From: Mycobacterium sp.
GTDB lineage: Bacteria > Actinomycetota > Actinomycetes > Mycobacteriales > Mycobacteriaceae
DNA length: 64,000 nucleotides
Assembly: GCA_023264735.1 (NCBI GenBank)
Contig: JAHFVD010000031.1
Location: forward strand, 1-64,000
Direction: 5' to 3'
Below the pieces are notes generated by a model, which was not told the DNA's origin, made no database searches, and saw nothing but the letters and a program-made list of their open reading frames with translations. Each line of letters begins with the position of its first letter. Position 1 is the first letter of the stretch. Below, in pieces: positions 56,332 through 64,000 of this stretch. Position numbers and translations under genes: made by a program.

Positions 56332-56714
56332 TGCCCACGCATGCCCAGATCATCGACACCGCCGACCAGCTGTTCGCCGCCATCGCCGACGGCGACGCCG
56401 ACGCGGTCACAGCACTGTGGTCCGACGACGTCACGGTGTGGCACACGGGCGACGAGCGCGACAACAACAAGGCACGCGCCCTGAAAGTCATCCGCTGGTA
56501 CGTCGGTGCCACCTCCTATCGGCGCTACGAAGTACTCGACCGGCAGGTGTTCGATGGCGGCTTCGTGCAGCAGCACATCCTGCATTGCACCAACCTTGGC
56601 GGTGAACAACTCGCCCTGCGGGTATGCCTGGTCGTGAAAATCGGAGACGACGGCCTCATCCGGCGGATCGACGAATACCTCGATCCCGCCGACTTGGCGC
56701 CACTACTGTCCTGA
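56331..56714 (+). CDS. NTF2/SnoaL-like protein
   Basis: A 127-residue protein of the cone-shaped NTF2-like fold. IIDTADQLFAAIADGDADAV (N-terminal helix), ALWSDDVTVWHTGDERDNNK and LVVKIGDDGLIRRIDEYLDP (C-terminal strand with the typical I-x-EY) are characteristic. Such proteins act as isomerases, dehydratases or hydrolases on small ligands. It starts in the DUF6285 stop (TGATG), so it is part of the same operon and presumably handles an intermediate of it. Confidence 0.85.
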   Translation: MPTHAQIIDTADQLFAAIADGDADAVTALWSDDVTVWHTGDERDNNKARALKVIRWYVGATSYRRYEVLDRQVFDGGFVQQHILHCTNLGGEQLALRVCLVVKIGDDGLIRRIDEYLDPADLAPLLS

Positions 56715-56727
56715 GCGGAGGAAAACC

Positions 56728-57252
56728 ATGGCGTCCCTACAGGCACTGCTCGACGAGCCCGGAAACTGGCAATTGGTGTCCGCCCAGTCCTCGGTGCGGT
56801 TCAAGAACAAGACCTTCTGGGGCCTGGCCACTGTCACCGGCGAATTCACCGAGGTGCGCGGTGCCGGCCAGATCACCGCGAACGGCGCGGTCTCCGGCGG
56901 GCTCGTCATCGGGGCGGCGTCTCTGAAGACCGGTATCAGGAAACGCGACGATCACCTGCGCTCGGCCGACTTCTTCGACGTCGAGAATCATCCGGTGATC
57001 CGCGTCGAGGTGACCGGACTCGAGCCCACCGGCGCGAACACCACCACGGTGCACGCCACCCTGACCGTGCGGGGCACCACCGAGCCACTGTCGTTGTCGG
57101 CCGCCGTCGACCAGCTGGGCGACGGCACCGTGCATCTCAAGACGCAGACGACGATCGACCGCACGAAACTTGGTGTCAGCGGCAATATGGCAGGCATGAT
57201 GCCGGTGACCACCACGCTGCTCGCCGACGTCGTCTTCACCAAGGTCGATTAG
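56728..57252 (+). CDS. YceI-family lipid/isoprenoid-binding protein
   Basis: A 174-residue YceI-like lipocalin-type barrel. WQLVSAQSSVRFKNKTFWGL, VTGEFTEVRGAG and KRDDHLRSADFFDVENHPVI are the family blocks. It ends GNMAGMMPVTTTLLADVVFT. No signal peptide is present, so it is cytoplasmic here. Homologues bind long isoprenoid or fatty chains. ATG 56728 follows a GCGGAGG site and lies 13 nt after the NTF2-like gene, so it is the probable last gene of the operon. Confidence 0.9.
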   Translation: MASLQALLDEPGNWQLVSAQSSVRFKNKTFWGLATVTGEFTEVRGAGQITANGAVSGGLVIGAASLKTGIRKRDDHLRSADFFDVENHPVIRVEVTGLEPTGANTTTVHATLTVRGTTEPLSLSAAVDQLGDGTVHLKTQTTIDRTKLGVSGNMAGMMPVTTTLLADVVFTKVD

Positions 57253-57303
57253 AACCTGCCGAACGCCCTAGGCGGCAGGGGTTTTCGCAGTAGCATCGGC
57301 GGC

Positions 57304-57708
57304 GTGTCTCGCCCTGGTGCACAGCCCCTGCACGTTCTGGTGTACAGCAGCAATGCCCGCACCAGGGAACAGGTACGCCTGGCGCTGGGCAAGCGTGTTC
57401 ACCCCGAACTACCGGAGCTGACGTATACCGACGTCGCCACCGGCCCCATGGTGATCCAGCTGATGGACGCCGGCGGATTCGATCTGGTGATCCTCGACGG
57501 TGAGGCAGCCCCGGTCGGCGGCATGGGCATTGCCAAACAGCTCAAAGACGAGATCGACGACTGTCCGCCAGTGCTGGTCCTGACCGGCCGGCCCGACGAC
57601 GCGTGGCTGGCCAACTGGTCGCGCGCGGAGGCCGCGGTGCCGCATCCGATCGACCCGATCCGACTTGGCGATGCGGTAGTTGGTTTGCTGCGCGCTCCAG
57701 CGCAGTGA
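57304..57708 (+). CDS. degenerate receiver-domain protein upstream of nuo (Rv3143-like)
   Basis: A 134-residue single-domain CheY-like protein with a GTG start and no output domain. The candidate phospho-Asp is in FDLVILDGEAAPVGGMG (about residue 61). The acidic pair that normally binds Mg2+ near the start is replaced by VLVYSSNAR, and the conserved Lys-Pro near the end reads HP (AAVPHPIDP). It may therefore not be phosphorylated normally. In M. tuberculosis Rv3143 also lies just before nuoA (Rv3145), so the pairing is conserved and suggests a role with complex I. Confidence 0.87.
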   Translation: MSRPGAQPLHVLVYSSNARTREQVRLALGKRVHPELPELTYTDVATGPMVIQLMDAGGFDLVILDGEAAPVGGMGIAKQLKDEIDDCPPVLVLTGRPDDAWLANWSRAEAAVPHPIDPIRLGDAVVGLLRAPAQ

Positions 57709-57867
57709 ATTAAACGCCAAATATGCTGTCGCCCTTGCCCTCTCGGAGGAGATGGGCCGCGTTCAGCTCTGAAAACGATCCTAACGAAATCGCGACAGCA
57801 GGTCTCAAGATCGCTAGGCTGTGTCTTAGCTCACATCTCCAGCCCAAGCGAGGAGTGGCACAGCCCT
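57709..57867 (+). promoter_or_regulatory. nuo operon leader region
   Basis: 159 nt between the receiver gene and nuoA with no gene. An AT-richer stretch (GAAAACGATCCTAACGAAAT, 57768-57787) and GATCGCTAGGCTGTGTC (about 57811) are candidate promoter parts. The nuoA ribosome site is GCGAGGAG, 12 nt before ATG 57868. Confidence 0.5.
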
Positions 57868-58227
57868 ATGAATCTCTACACACCCATTTTGGTGTTGGGG
57901 GTGATCGCGGCGGGGTTCGCGGTCGTGTCGGTGGTGATCGCGTTGGTGATCGGCCCCCGGCGATACAACCGCGCCAAGTTGGAGGCCTATGAGTGCGGGA
58001 TCGAGCCGGTGGCCGGGGAGTCGACGGGCCAGCGGTTCCCGATCAAGTACTACCTGACCGCGATGTTGTTCATCGTGTTCGACATCGAGATTGTGTTCCT
58101 CTATCCGTGGGCCGTCTCGTTTGACTCGTTGGGGACGTTCGCGCTGGTGGAGATGCTGATTTTCATGGGCACGGTGTTCGTGGCGTACGGGTATGTGTGG
58201 CGCCGGGGTGGCCTGGAATGGGATTAG
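57868..58227 (+). CDS. nuoA: NADH-quinone oxidoreductase subunit A
   Basis: A 119-residue membrane subunit of complex I (type I NADH dehydrogenase) with three helices. [20 protein letters not shown] is the conserved loop containing the Cys of the ND3 loop. [20 protein letters not shown] is the helix with the acidic residues. It opens the operon nuoA-G; the stop overlaps the nuoB start (ATG at 58218). Confidence 0.97.
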   Translation: MNLYTPILVLGVIAAGFAVVSVVIALVIGPRRYNRAKLEAYECGIEPVAGESTGQRFPIKYYLTAMLFIVFDIEIVFLYPWAVSFDSLGTFALVEMLIFMGTVFVAYGYVWRRGGLEWD

Positions 58228-58772
58228 AGGAGCAGCTGCCGGGCGGCATCCTGTTGTCGACGGTGGAAAAGGTCGCCGGGTTTGTGCGCAAGGGGTCGCT
58301 GTGGCCGGCGACGTTCGGGTTGGCCTGCTGTGCGATCGAGATGATGGCCACGGCCTCGCCCCGGTTCGATATCGCCCGGTTTGGCATGGAACGGTTTTCG
58401 GCCACCCCGCGGCAGGCGGACCTGATGATCGTGGCGGGCCGGGTGAGCCAGAAGATGGCCCCGGTGTTGCGGCAGGTCTATGACCAGATGGCCGAGCCGA
58501 AATGGGTGCTGGCCATGGGGGTGTGCGCGTCCAGCGGCGGGATGTTCAACAACTACGCGGTGGTGCAGGGTGTGGATCATGTGGTGCCGGTGGATATTTA
58601 TCTGCCTGGTTGTCCCCCGCGTCCGGAGATGTTGCTGAACGCGATCCTGGCCTTGCACGCCAAGATCGCCGAGATGCCGCTGGGGGTGCACCGCGCCGAG
58701 GCCATCGCGGCGGCCGAAAAAGCCGCGCTGGCTGCTCCCACCACCCTCGAACTCAAGGGGCTGCTGCGATGA
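58218..58772 (+). CDS. nuoB: NADH-quinone oxidoreductase subunit B
   Basis: A 184-residue peripheral subunit carrying the terminal cluster N2. [11 protein letters not shown] has the adjacent cysteines; [13 protein letters not shown] and [13 protein letters not shown] supply the other two ligands. It passes electrons from the Fe-S chain to quinone. ATG 58218 overlaps nuoA by 10 bp; its stop overlaps nuoC (ATGA). Confidence 0.97.
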   Translation: MGLEEQLPGGILLSTVEKVAGFVRKGSLWPATFGLACCAIEMMATASPRFDIARFGMERFSATPRQADLMIVAGRVSQKMAPVLRQVYDQMAEPKWVLAMGVCASSGGMFNNYAVVQGVDHVVPVDIYLPGCPPRPEMLLNAILALHAKIAEMPLGVHRAEAIAAAEKAALAAPTTLELKGLLR

Positions 58773-59467
58773 GCGACGGAGGGCAGGAGCGTAGCGACCC
58801 GGGAAATGGCTCCGAGGAACCCATCGGTGTTCGCCATGGCATGTTCGGCATCAACGGCAGCGGCGACACCTCCGGGTACGGCCGGCTGGTCCGAGAGGTC
58901 GCCTTGCCCGGCAGCACACCCCGACCCTACGGCGGGTATTTCGACGAACTCGTCGACAGGCTGGTCGACGTGTTGGGCGCCGAAGTGTTCGGCGCGGCCG
59001 TCGAACGCATCACCGTCTTCCGCGATCAGCTGACCCTGGAAGTCCGCCGCGAACATCTCCCGGCGGTCGCGCAGGCTCTGCGCGACGACGAGCTCCTGCG
59101 GTTCGAATTGTGTTGTGGCGTATCGGGTGTGCATTACCCGGACGACAGCGGTCGCGAGCTGCATGCATTCTATCCGTTGATGTCGATCACGCACAACCGG
59201 CGGGTCCAGGTGGAGGTGGCCTGCCCGGACGCCGATCCGCATGTGCCGTCGTTGTTTTCGGTGTATCCGACGGTGGATTGGCATGAGCGGGAGACCTACG
59301 ACTTCTTCGGCATCATCTTCGACGGTCACCCGGGCTTGACCCGCATCGAGATGCCCGATGACTGGGTGGGCCATCCGCAGCGCAAGGACTACCCGCTGGG
59401 CGGCGTTCCGGTCGAATACCACGGCGCCCAGATCCCCCCGCCCGACGAACGCAGGTCGTATCACTGA
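58769..59467 (+). CDS. nuoC: NADH-quinone oxidoreductase subunit C
   Basis: A 232-residue peripheral-arm subunit (30 kDa family). [20 protein letters not shown] and [12 protein letters not shown] are diagnostic. ATG 58769 overlaps the nuoB stop. The first about 20 residues ([20 protein letters not shown]) are hydrophilic and read as an inserted segment; their DNA resembles the end of the 54-bp repeat at 30872 (GAGCG-AGCGACCCGGG). Confidence 0.96.
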   Translation: MSDGGQERSDPGNGSEEPIGVRHGMFGINGSGDTSGYGRLVREVALPGSTPRPYGGYFDELVDRLVDVLGAEVFGAAVERITVFRDQLTLEVRREHLPAVAQALRDDELLRFELCCGVSGVHYPDDSGRELHAFYPLMSITHNRRVQVEVACPDADPHVPSLFSVYPTVDWHERETYDFFGIIFDGHPGLTRIEMPDDWVGHPQRKDYPLGGVPVEYHGAQIPPPDERRSYH

Positions 59468-60765
59468 TGAGCACCGACGAGAACGTGATCGTCCTGGGCG
59501 GCCAGGACTGGGAGGACATCGTCGCCGCCGCCCGCAAGGGTGAGGCCGGCGAACGGATCGTGGTGAACATGGGTCCCCAGCATCCCTCGACTCACGGAGT
59601 GTTGCGGCTGATCCTGGAGATCGAGGGTGAGACGGTCACCGAAGCCCGGTGTGGGATCGGGTATTTGCACACCGGGATTGAGAAGAACTTGGAGTACCGC
59701 ACCTGGACCCAGGGTGTGACGTTTGTGACCCGGATGGACTATCTGTCGCCGTTCTTCAACGAGACCGCCTACTGCCTTGGGGTGGAACGACTTCTGGACA
59801 TCACTGATGACGTGCCGGTGCGGGCGAGTGTGGTTCGGGTGATGTTGATGGAACTCAACCGGATCTCCAGTCATTTGGTGGCGTTGGCCACCGGCGGGAT
59901 GGAGCTGGGGGCGATGACCCCGATGTTCTTCGGCTTCCGGGAACGCGAACTCATCTTGAACGTGTTCGAGGCGATCACCGGTCTGCGGATGAACAACGCC
60001 TACATCCGCCCCGGCGGGCTGGCCACCGACCTTCCCGATGACGGACCCCAGCGGGTGCGTGATCTGCTCACGATCCTGCCCGGGCGGCTGCGTGAACTCG
60101 AAGACCTGTTGACCGAGAGCTATATCTGGAAGGCCCGCACCCAGGGGATCGGGTACCTGGATCTGACCGGCTGCATGGCGCTGGGCATCACCGGCCCGGT
60201 GCTGCGCTCCACCGGGCTGCCGCACGATCTGCGCAAGACCCAACCCTATTGCGGCTACGAGACGTATGACTTCGATGTCGTCACCGATACCGGAGCCGAC
60301 TGCTATGGCCGGTATCTGATCCGGGTCGGTGAAATGCACCAATCCCTGCGCATCGTCGAACAATGCCTGGAACGGTTGGAGCCCGGCCCGGTGATGATCA
60401 GTGACAAGAAGCTGGCCTGGCCCGCCGACTTGCAAGTCGGCCCCGACGGGCTGGGCAACTCGCCTGCGCATATCGCCAAGATCATGGGCACCTCGATGGA
60501 AGGCTTGATCCACCACTTCAAACTGGTCACCGAGGGCTTCCGGGTGCCCGCAGGCCAGGTGTACGTCGCGGTGGAATCACCTCGCGGCGAGCTCGGGGTG
60601 CACATGGTCTCCGACGGCGGCACGCGTCCGTATCGGGTGCATTACCGCGACCCGAGTTTCACCAATCTGCAGGCGGTGGCCGCGATGTCGGAGGGGGCGA
60701 TGGTCGCTGACGTCATCGCCGCGGTCGCGTCCATCGATCCGGTCATGGGAGGTGTCGACAGGTGA
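59467..60765 (+). CDS. nuoD: NADH-quinone oxidoreductase subunit D
   Basis: A 432-residue 49-kDa subunit forming the quinone pocket with Nuo[33 protein letters not shown] and [16 protein letters not shown] wording (here [20 protein letters not shown]) mark the family. The conserved His and Tyr of the quinone site are expected in HPSTHG and [10 protein letters not shown]. The start lies in the nuoC stop (TGATG). Confidence 0.97.
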   Translation: MSTDENVIVLGGQDWEDIVAAARKGEAGERIVVNMGPQHPSTHGVLRLILEIEGETVTEARCGIGYLHTGIEKNLEYRTWTQGVTFVTRMDYLSPFFNETAYCLGVERLLDITDDVPVRASVVRVMLMELNRISSHLVALATGGMELGAMTPMFFGFRERELILNVFEAITGLRMNNAYIRPGGLATDLPDDGPQRVRDLLTILPGRLRELEDLLTESYIWKARTQGIGYLDLTGCMALGITGPVLRSTGLPHDLRKTQPYCGYETYDFDVVTDTGADCYGRYLIRVGEMHQSLRIVEQCLERLEPGPVMISDKKLAWPADLQVGPDGLGNSPAHIAKIMGTSMEGLIHHFKLVTEGFRVPAGQVYVAVESPRGELGVHMVSDGGTRPYRVHYRDPSFTNLQAVAAMSEGAMVADVIAAVASIDPVMGGVDR

Positions 60766-61493
60766 GTATCGATCTGGTGCTGGGCCCCCGCCCAGAGGAA
60801 CCCGGCCCGCCCATCGGTGGGCCGACCCGCTATCCGGCGCAGGTGGAAGCGCGGCTGGCCGCTGATGCGGCGGTGATCATCGCCAAATATCCGCAGGCCC
60901 GCTCGGCGCTGCTGCCGCTGCTGCATCTGGTGCAGTCCGAAGACGGCTACGTCACGACCGCCGGAATCGCCTTCTGCGCAAGCCAACTCGACCTGACCGA
61001 TGCCGAAGTGGCTGCGGTGGCCACCTTCTACTCGATGTATCGCCGCACGCCCACCGGCGACTATCTGGTCGGCGTGTGCACCAACACCCTGTGCGCCATC
61101 ATGGGCGGGGACGCCATCCTCGACACCCTGGAAACCGAACTGGGTGTCCACGCCGGGGATACCACCACCGACGGGCGGATCACCCTCGAGCACATCGAAT
61201 GCAACGCCGCCTGCGACTACGCCCCCGTCATCATGGTCAACTGGGAATTCTTCGACAACCAAACCCCCGCTACCGCACGCCAACTCATCGACGACATCCG
61301 CACCGGCCACACCCCACACCCCACCCGCGGCACGCAGGTCTGCTCGTTTCGGGACACCGCACGGACACTGGCCGGGCTGTCCAGGGACGGCGAGTCCGGC
61401 GGCGGCGCACCGGGCGGGGCGACACTGGCCGGCCTGCGAGTGGCACGCGAACTCGATATGTCGGCACCCCCGGTCCCCGAAAGCGAGGTGTGA
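60762..61493 (+). CDS. nuoE: NADH-quinone oxidoreductase subunit E
   Basis: A 243-residue thioredoxin-like subunit with the N1a 2Fe-2S cluster. [12 protein letters not shown] supplies two cysteines and [16 protein letters not shown] the other two. The last about 50 residues (after [17 protein letters not shown]) are low-complexity Gly/Ala/Pro, beyond the core. It overlaps the nuoD stop by 4 bp and leads into nuoF (TGATG). Confidence 0.96.
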   Translation: MSIDLVLGPRPEEPGPPIGGPTRYPAQVEARLAADAAVIIAKYPQARSALLPLLHLVQSEDGYVTTAGIAFCASQLDLTDAEVAAVATFYSMYRRTPTGDYLVGVCTNTLCAIMGGDAILDTLETELGVHAGDTTTDGRITLEHIECNAACDYAPVIMVNWEFFDNQTPATARQLIDDIRTGHTPHPTRGTQVCSFRDTARTLAGLSRDGESGGGAPGGATLAGLRVARELDMSAPPVPESEV

Positions 61494-62818
61494 TGACGCC
61501 TGCGACTCCGCTGACGCCAGTGCTGAGCCGGTTCTGGGACGAGCCCGAACCGTGGACGCTGGAAACGTATGTGCGCCACGATGGTTATCAGGCTTTGCGC
61601 ACAGCGCTTGGCATGAAACCCGACGACGTCATCGCACTGGTCAAGGAGTCCGGACTGCGCGGACGTGGCGGTGCGGGTTTCCCGACCGGCACCAAATGGT
61701 CGTTCATTCCCCAGGATGCGACCGGGGCGGGCGCGAAGCCGAAGTATCTGGTGGTCAATGCCGACGAGTCGGAACCCGGTACGTGTAAAGACATTCCGCT
61801 GATTCTGACCACACCGCATTTCCTGGTCGAGGGCGCGATCATCGCGGCCTACGCCATCCGGGCTCGCCACGCGTTCATCTATGTGCGCGGTGAGGTGGTG
61901 CCGGTGTTGCGGCGGCTGCAGGCTGCGGTGGCCGAGGCGTACGACGCGGGGTATCTGGGCACCGATATCCAGGGGTCGGGCTTCGATCTGGACCTCATCG
62001 TGCACGCCGGCGCGGGGGCCTACATCTGCGGTGAGGAGACCGCGCTGCTGGACTCGCTGGAAGGTCGCCGCGGCCAGCCCCGGCTGCGTCCCCCGTTCCC
62101 CGCCGTCGCCGGACTGTATGCCTGCCCCACCGTGGTCAACAACGTTGAATCCATCGCCAGTGTGCCGCCGATCCTGTTGGGTGGCGTGGACTGGTTCAAG
62201 TCGATGGGCTCGGAGAAATCGCCTGGCTTCACGCTGTATTCGCTGTCGGGGCATGTCACCAATCCCGGGCAGTACGAGGCCCCGTTGGGCATCACGCTGC
62301 GCGAACTGCTGGAGTACGCCGGTGGGGTGCGTGCGGGTCACGAGCTCAAGTTCTGGACCCCCGGCGGCTCGTCGACGCCGTTGTTGACGGCCGAACATCT
62401 CGACGTGCCATTGGATTACGAAGGGATGGCCTCGGTGGGGTCGATGCTGGGCACCAAGGCGTTGCAGATCTTCGATGAGACCACCTGTGTGGTGCGCGCC
62501 GTGCGGCGCTGGACCGAGTTCTACGCCCACGAATCCTGCGGCAAGTGCACGCCCTGCCGCGAAGGCACGTACTGGCTCAGCCAGATCTACGAACGGCTCG
62601 AAACCGTCCGCGGCACCGAGGAGGACATCGGCAAGCTGCTGGACATCTCCGACACTATTTTCGGAAAGTCGTTCTGCGCGTTGGGCGATGGCGCCGCATC
62701 GCCGATCATCTCGTCGATCAAGTATTTCCGCGCCGAATACGAGGCCCACCTGAACGGCAGCTGCCCGTTCGACCCGTACGCCTCGATGCTGGCCGCACCG
62801 GAGGGAGTGGGGGCGTGA
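61493..62818 (+). CDS. nuoF: NADH-quinone oxidoreductase subunit F
   Basis: A 441-residue flavoprotein subunit where NADH is oxidised. [20 protein letters not shown] is the NADH/FMN glycine block. [20 protein letters not shown] is the second, and [15 protein letters not shown] with the later Cys binds 4Fe-4S cluster N3. ATG 61493 is taken; the frame upstream overlaps nuoE. It is separated from nuoG by a 94-nt spacer with a large inverted repeat, unlike the overlapping genes before it. Confidence 0.96.
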   Translation: MTPATPLTPVLSRFWDEPEPWTLETYVRHDGYQALRTALGMKPDDVIALVKESGLRGRGGAGFPTGTKWSFIPQDATGAGAKPKYLVVNADESEPGTCKDIPLILTTPHFLVEGAIIAAYAIRARHAFIYVRGEVVPVLRRLQAAVAEAYDAGYLGTDIQGSGFDLDLIVHAGAGAYICGEETALLDSLEGRRGQPRLRPPFPAVAGLYACPTVVNNVESIASVPPILLGGVDWFKSMGSEKSPGFTLYSLSGHVTNPGQYEAPLGITLRELLEYAGGVRAGHELKFWTPGGSSTPLLTAEHLDVPLDYEGMASVGSMLGTKALQIFDETTCVVRAVRRWTEFYAHESCGKCTPCREGTYWLSQIYERLETVRGTEEDIGKLLDISDTIFGKSFCALGDGAASPIISSIKYFRAEYEAHLNGSCPFDPYASMLAAPEGVGA

Positions 62819-62827
62819 CAGTCTTTC

Positions 62828-62891
62828 CCGCGAGCAGACACAAAGTCCCCCGACACGCCGACGAAAAGGGGACGTTCATGTCTGCTCGCGG
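62828..62891. repeat. large inverted repeat between nuoF and nuoG
   Basis: The outer arms are perfect: CCGCGAGCAGACA (62828-62840) and TGTCTGCTCGCGG (62879-62891). An inner stem GTCCCC (62845-62850) / GGGGAC (62868-62873) is separated from the outer arms by unpaired positions. It starts 9 nt after the nuoF stop and ends 21 nt before the nuoG start. It may trim, attenuate or stabilise the long nuo mRNA. Elements with GCGAGCAGAC arms are, by recollection, frequent between genes of mycobacteria. Confidence 0.85.
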
Positions 62892-62912
62892 AGAGAAGGG
62901 GGTGGGTGCCTG

Positions 62913-64000
62913 ATGACGCAGACCGCAGATACAAATGCACCGACGCCTACTCCGCCTGTGGAGATGGTCAACCTCGTCATCGACGACGTCGACGTCGCAG
63001 TGCCCAAGGGCACGTTGGTGATTCGCGCCGCGGAATTGATGGGCGTGCAGATCCCGCGGTTCTGTGACCATCCGCTGCTGGATCCGGTCGGCGCCTGCCG
63101 ACAATGTCTGGTCGAGGTGGAAGGCCAGCGCAAGCCGATGGCCAGCTGCACCACAACGGTGACCGAAGGCATGGTGGTGCGCACCCAGTACACCTCCGAG
63201 GCTGCCGATAAAGCTCAGCACGGCGTGATGGAACTGCTGCTGATCAACCATCCGCTGGACTGCCCGGTGTGCGACAAGGGCGGAGAGTGCCCGCTGCAGA
63301 ACCAGGCGATGTCCAACGGCCGCGTCGAAACGCGCTTCACCGACATCAAACGCACCTTCCCCAAACCGATCAACCTGTCCACCGAGGTCCTGCTGGACCG
63401 GGAACGCTGCGTGTTGTGTGCCCGCTGCACACGGTTTTCCGAGCAGATCGCCGGGGATCCGTTGATCTCGCTGCTGGAGCGGGGAGCACAGCAGCAGGTG
63501 GGCATCGCCCCCGGTGAACCGTTCGACTCCTACTACAGCGGAAACACCGTGCAGATCTGCCCGGTCGGGGCGTTGACCGGTGCGGCGTATCGCTTTCGGG
63601 CCCGCCCGTTCGACCTGGTGTCCAGCCCCAGCGTGTGCGAGCACTGCGCGTCGGGGTGTGCCCAGCGCACTGATCATCGCCGCGGCGTGGTGCTGCGCCG
63701 GCTGGCCGGCGACGATCCCGAAGTCAACGAGGAGTGGAACTGCGACAAGGGCCGCTGGGCGTTCACCTACACCCGCGTCGGTGATCGCCTCACCACCCCG
63801 CTGGTGCGTGACGAGAACGGTGCGCTGCGGTCGGCGTCCTGGTCGGAGGCGATCGCGGTGGCGGCCGCCGGGCTGACCTCGGGCCGGGCCGGTGTTCTGG
63901 TGGGTGGCCGGGTCGGGGTCGAGGATGCCTACGCCTACTCCAAATTCGCCCGGATCGCCTTGGGCACCAATGACATCGACTTCCGCTCTCGGCCGCACTC
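62913..64000 (+). CDS. nuoG: NADH-quinone oxidoreductase subunit G (partial, runs off the window)
   Basis: The first about 363 residues of the large Fe-S subunit. A 2Fe-2S N-terminal domain ([20 protein letters not shown]) is followed by [20 protein letters not shown] (N5/N4 region) and [14 protein letters not shown] with [15 protein letters not shown] plus the later NCDKGRW gives the four-cysteine N7-type site, which not all complex I possess. The molybdopterin-like domain follows and continues past 64000. ATG 62913 has GAGAGAAGGGGG upstream and lies in TGATG with a short reading frame from the hairpin. Confidence 0.96.
   Translation, partial: MTQTADTNAPTPTPPVEMVNLVIDDVDVAVPKGTLVIRAAELMGVQIPRFCDHPLLDPVGACRQCLVEVEGQRKPMASCTTTVTEGMVVRTQYTSEAADKAQHGVMELLLINHPLDCPVCDKGGECPLQNQAMSNGRVETRFTDIKRTFPKPINLSTEVLLDRERCVLCARCTRFSEQIAGDPLISLLERGAQQQVGIAPGEPFDSYYSGNTVQICPVGALTGAAYRFRARPFDLVSSPSVCEHCASGCAQRTDHRRGVVLRRLAGDDPEVNEEWNCDKGRWAFTYTRVGDRLTTPLVRDENGALRSASWSEAIAVAAAGLTSGRAGVLVGGRVGVEDAYAYSKFARIALGTNDIDFRSRPH

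Noticed and set aside
62878..62913. An 11-codon reading frame (ATG 62878 to TGA) before nuoG
   Set aside because: Its start lies in the right arm of the hairpin without a ribosome site; possibly translated by chance, no support as a gene.

Overview
This window is high-GC actinobacterial DNA and almost certainly comes from a fast-growing mycobacterium (Mycolicibacterium type). Markers seen in the sequence are the C-terminus of an Msp-family porin, an antigen 85 mycolyltransferase, a cyclopropane mycolic-acid-type methyltransferase, mycothiol (MshB), coenzyme F420 (FbiC) and PIM mannoside (PimE) genes, an LpqW-like lipoprotein, a WS/DGAT and several Ala/Pro-rich secreted proteins. From recollection of the M. 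tuberculosis gene order, 1-36.4 kb is collinear (inverted) with Rv1178-Rv1155: dapC, fdxC, fbiC, Rv1171, mshB, lpqW, typA, mutT2, pterin dehydratase, pimE, Rv1158c/1157c-like genes, Rv1156 and Rv1155. The narGHJI block is missing between typA and mutT2. Its place is taken by membrane proteins of unknown function and a CYP142-type P450.

Region by region. 1-5.4 kb: porin end, then dapC, fdxC, purU and fbiC on the minus strand. 5.5-13.2 kb: mshB and a ClC channel among three secreted proteins with disordered tails; two of the three are preceded by direct repeats of the MprA-box type. 13.2-22.3 kb: lpqW, typA, membrane proteins, P450, mutT2, pterin dehydratase, pimE. 22.4-26.8 kb: two secreted Ala/Pro-rich proteins, WS/DGAT, a small zinc-binding-type protein (DUF1059), a DNA glycosylase, a DUF732 protein. 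26.8-33.0 kb: a LytS/LytTR two-component pair followed by two modules, each a small membrane protein plus a sodium:solute symporter. This looks like a monocarboxylate-uptake locus. A perfect 54-bp repeat lies in opposite orientation on either side of the second module. 33.2-37.8 kb: MFS exporter, acyltransferase-3, small proteins, F420/FMN split-barrel protein, DUF1697, methyltransferase.

37.8-45.8 kb is a catabolic island: a decayed aldehyde dehydrogenase, a P450 with its own 3Fe-4S ferredoxin, three mycofactocin-type short-chain dehydrogenases, a double carboxymuconolactone decarboxylase-type protein and an AcuI/YhdH reductase. It has two TetR regulators, each with recognisable palindromic operators. 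45.9-46.9 kb: antigen 85.

47.1-57.3 kb is a second catabolic island. A homogentisate-dioxygenase-like protein, an alpha/beta hydrolase with a perfect 30-bp tandem repeat, a CaiB-type CoA transferase and an HMG-CoA-lyase-type enzyme form a tightly overlapping operon. After an S4 protein and a mycolic acid methyltransferase come a TetR gene and an operon for acyl-CoA dehydrogenase, an APH-fold kinase, a DUF6285 protein and an NTF2-like protein. The last set resembles the Lva/ACAD10-11 route for 4-hydroxyacyl-CoA. Matching 24-bp operators (AAAACTAA-N8-TTAGTTTT type) upstream of both halves suggest one regulon.

57.3-64 kb: a degenerate receiver protein, then the nuo (complex I) operon nuoA-nuoG, with nuoG running off the end. 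No tRNA, rRNA, CRISPR array, transposase or phage genes were seen.
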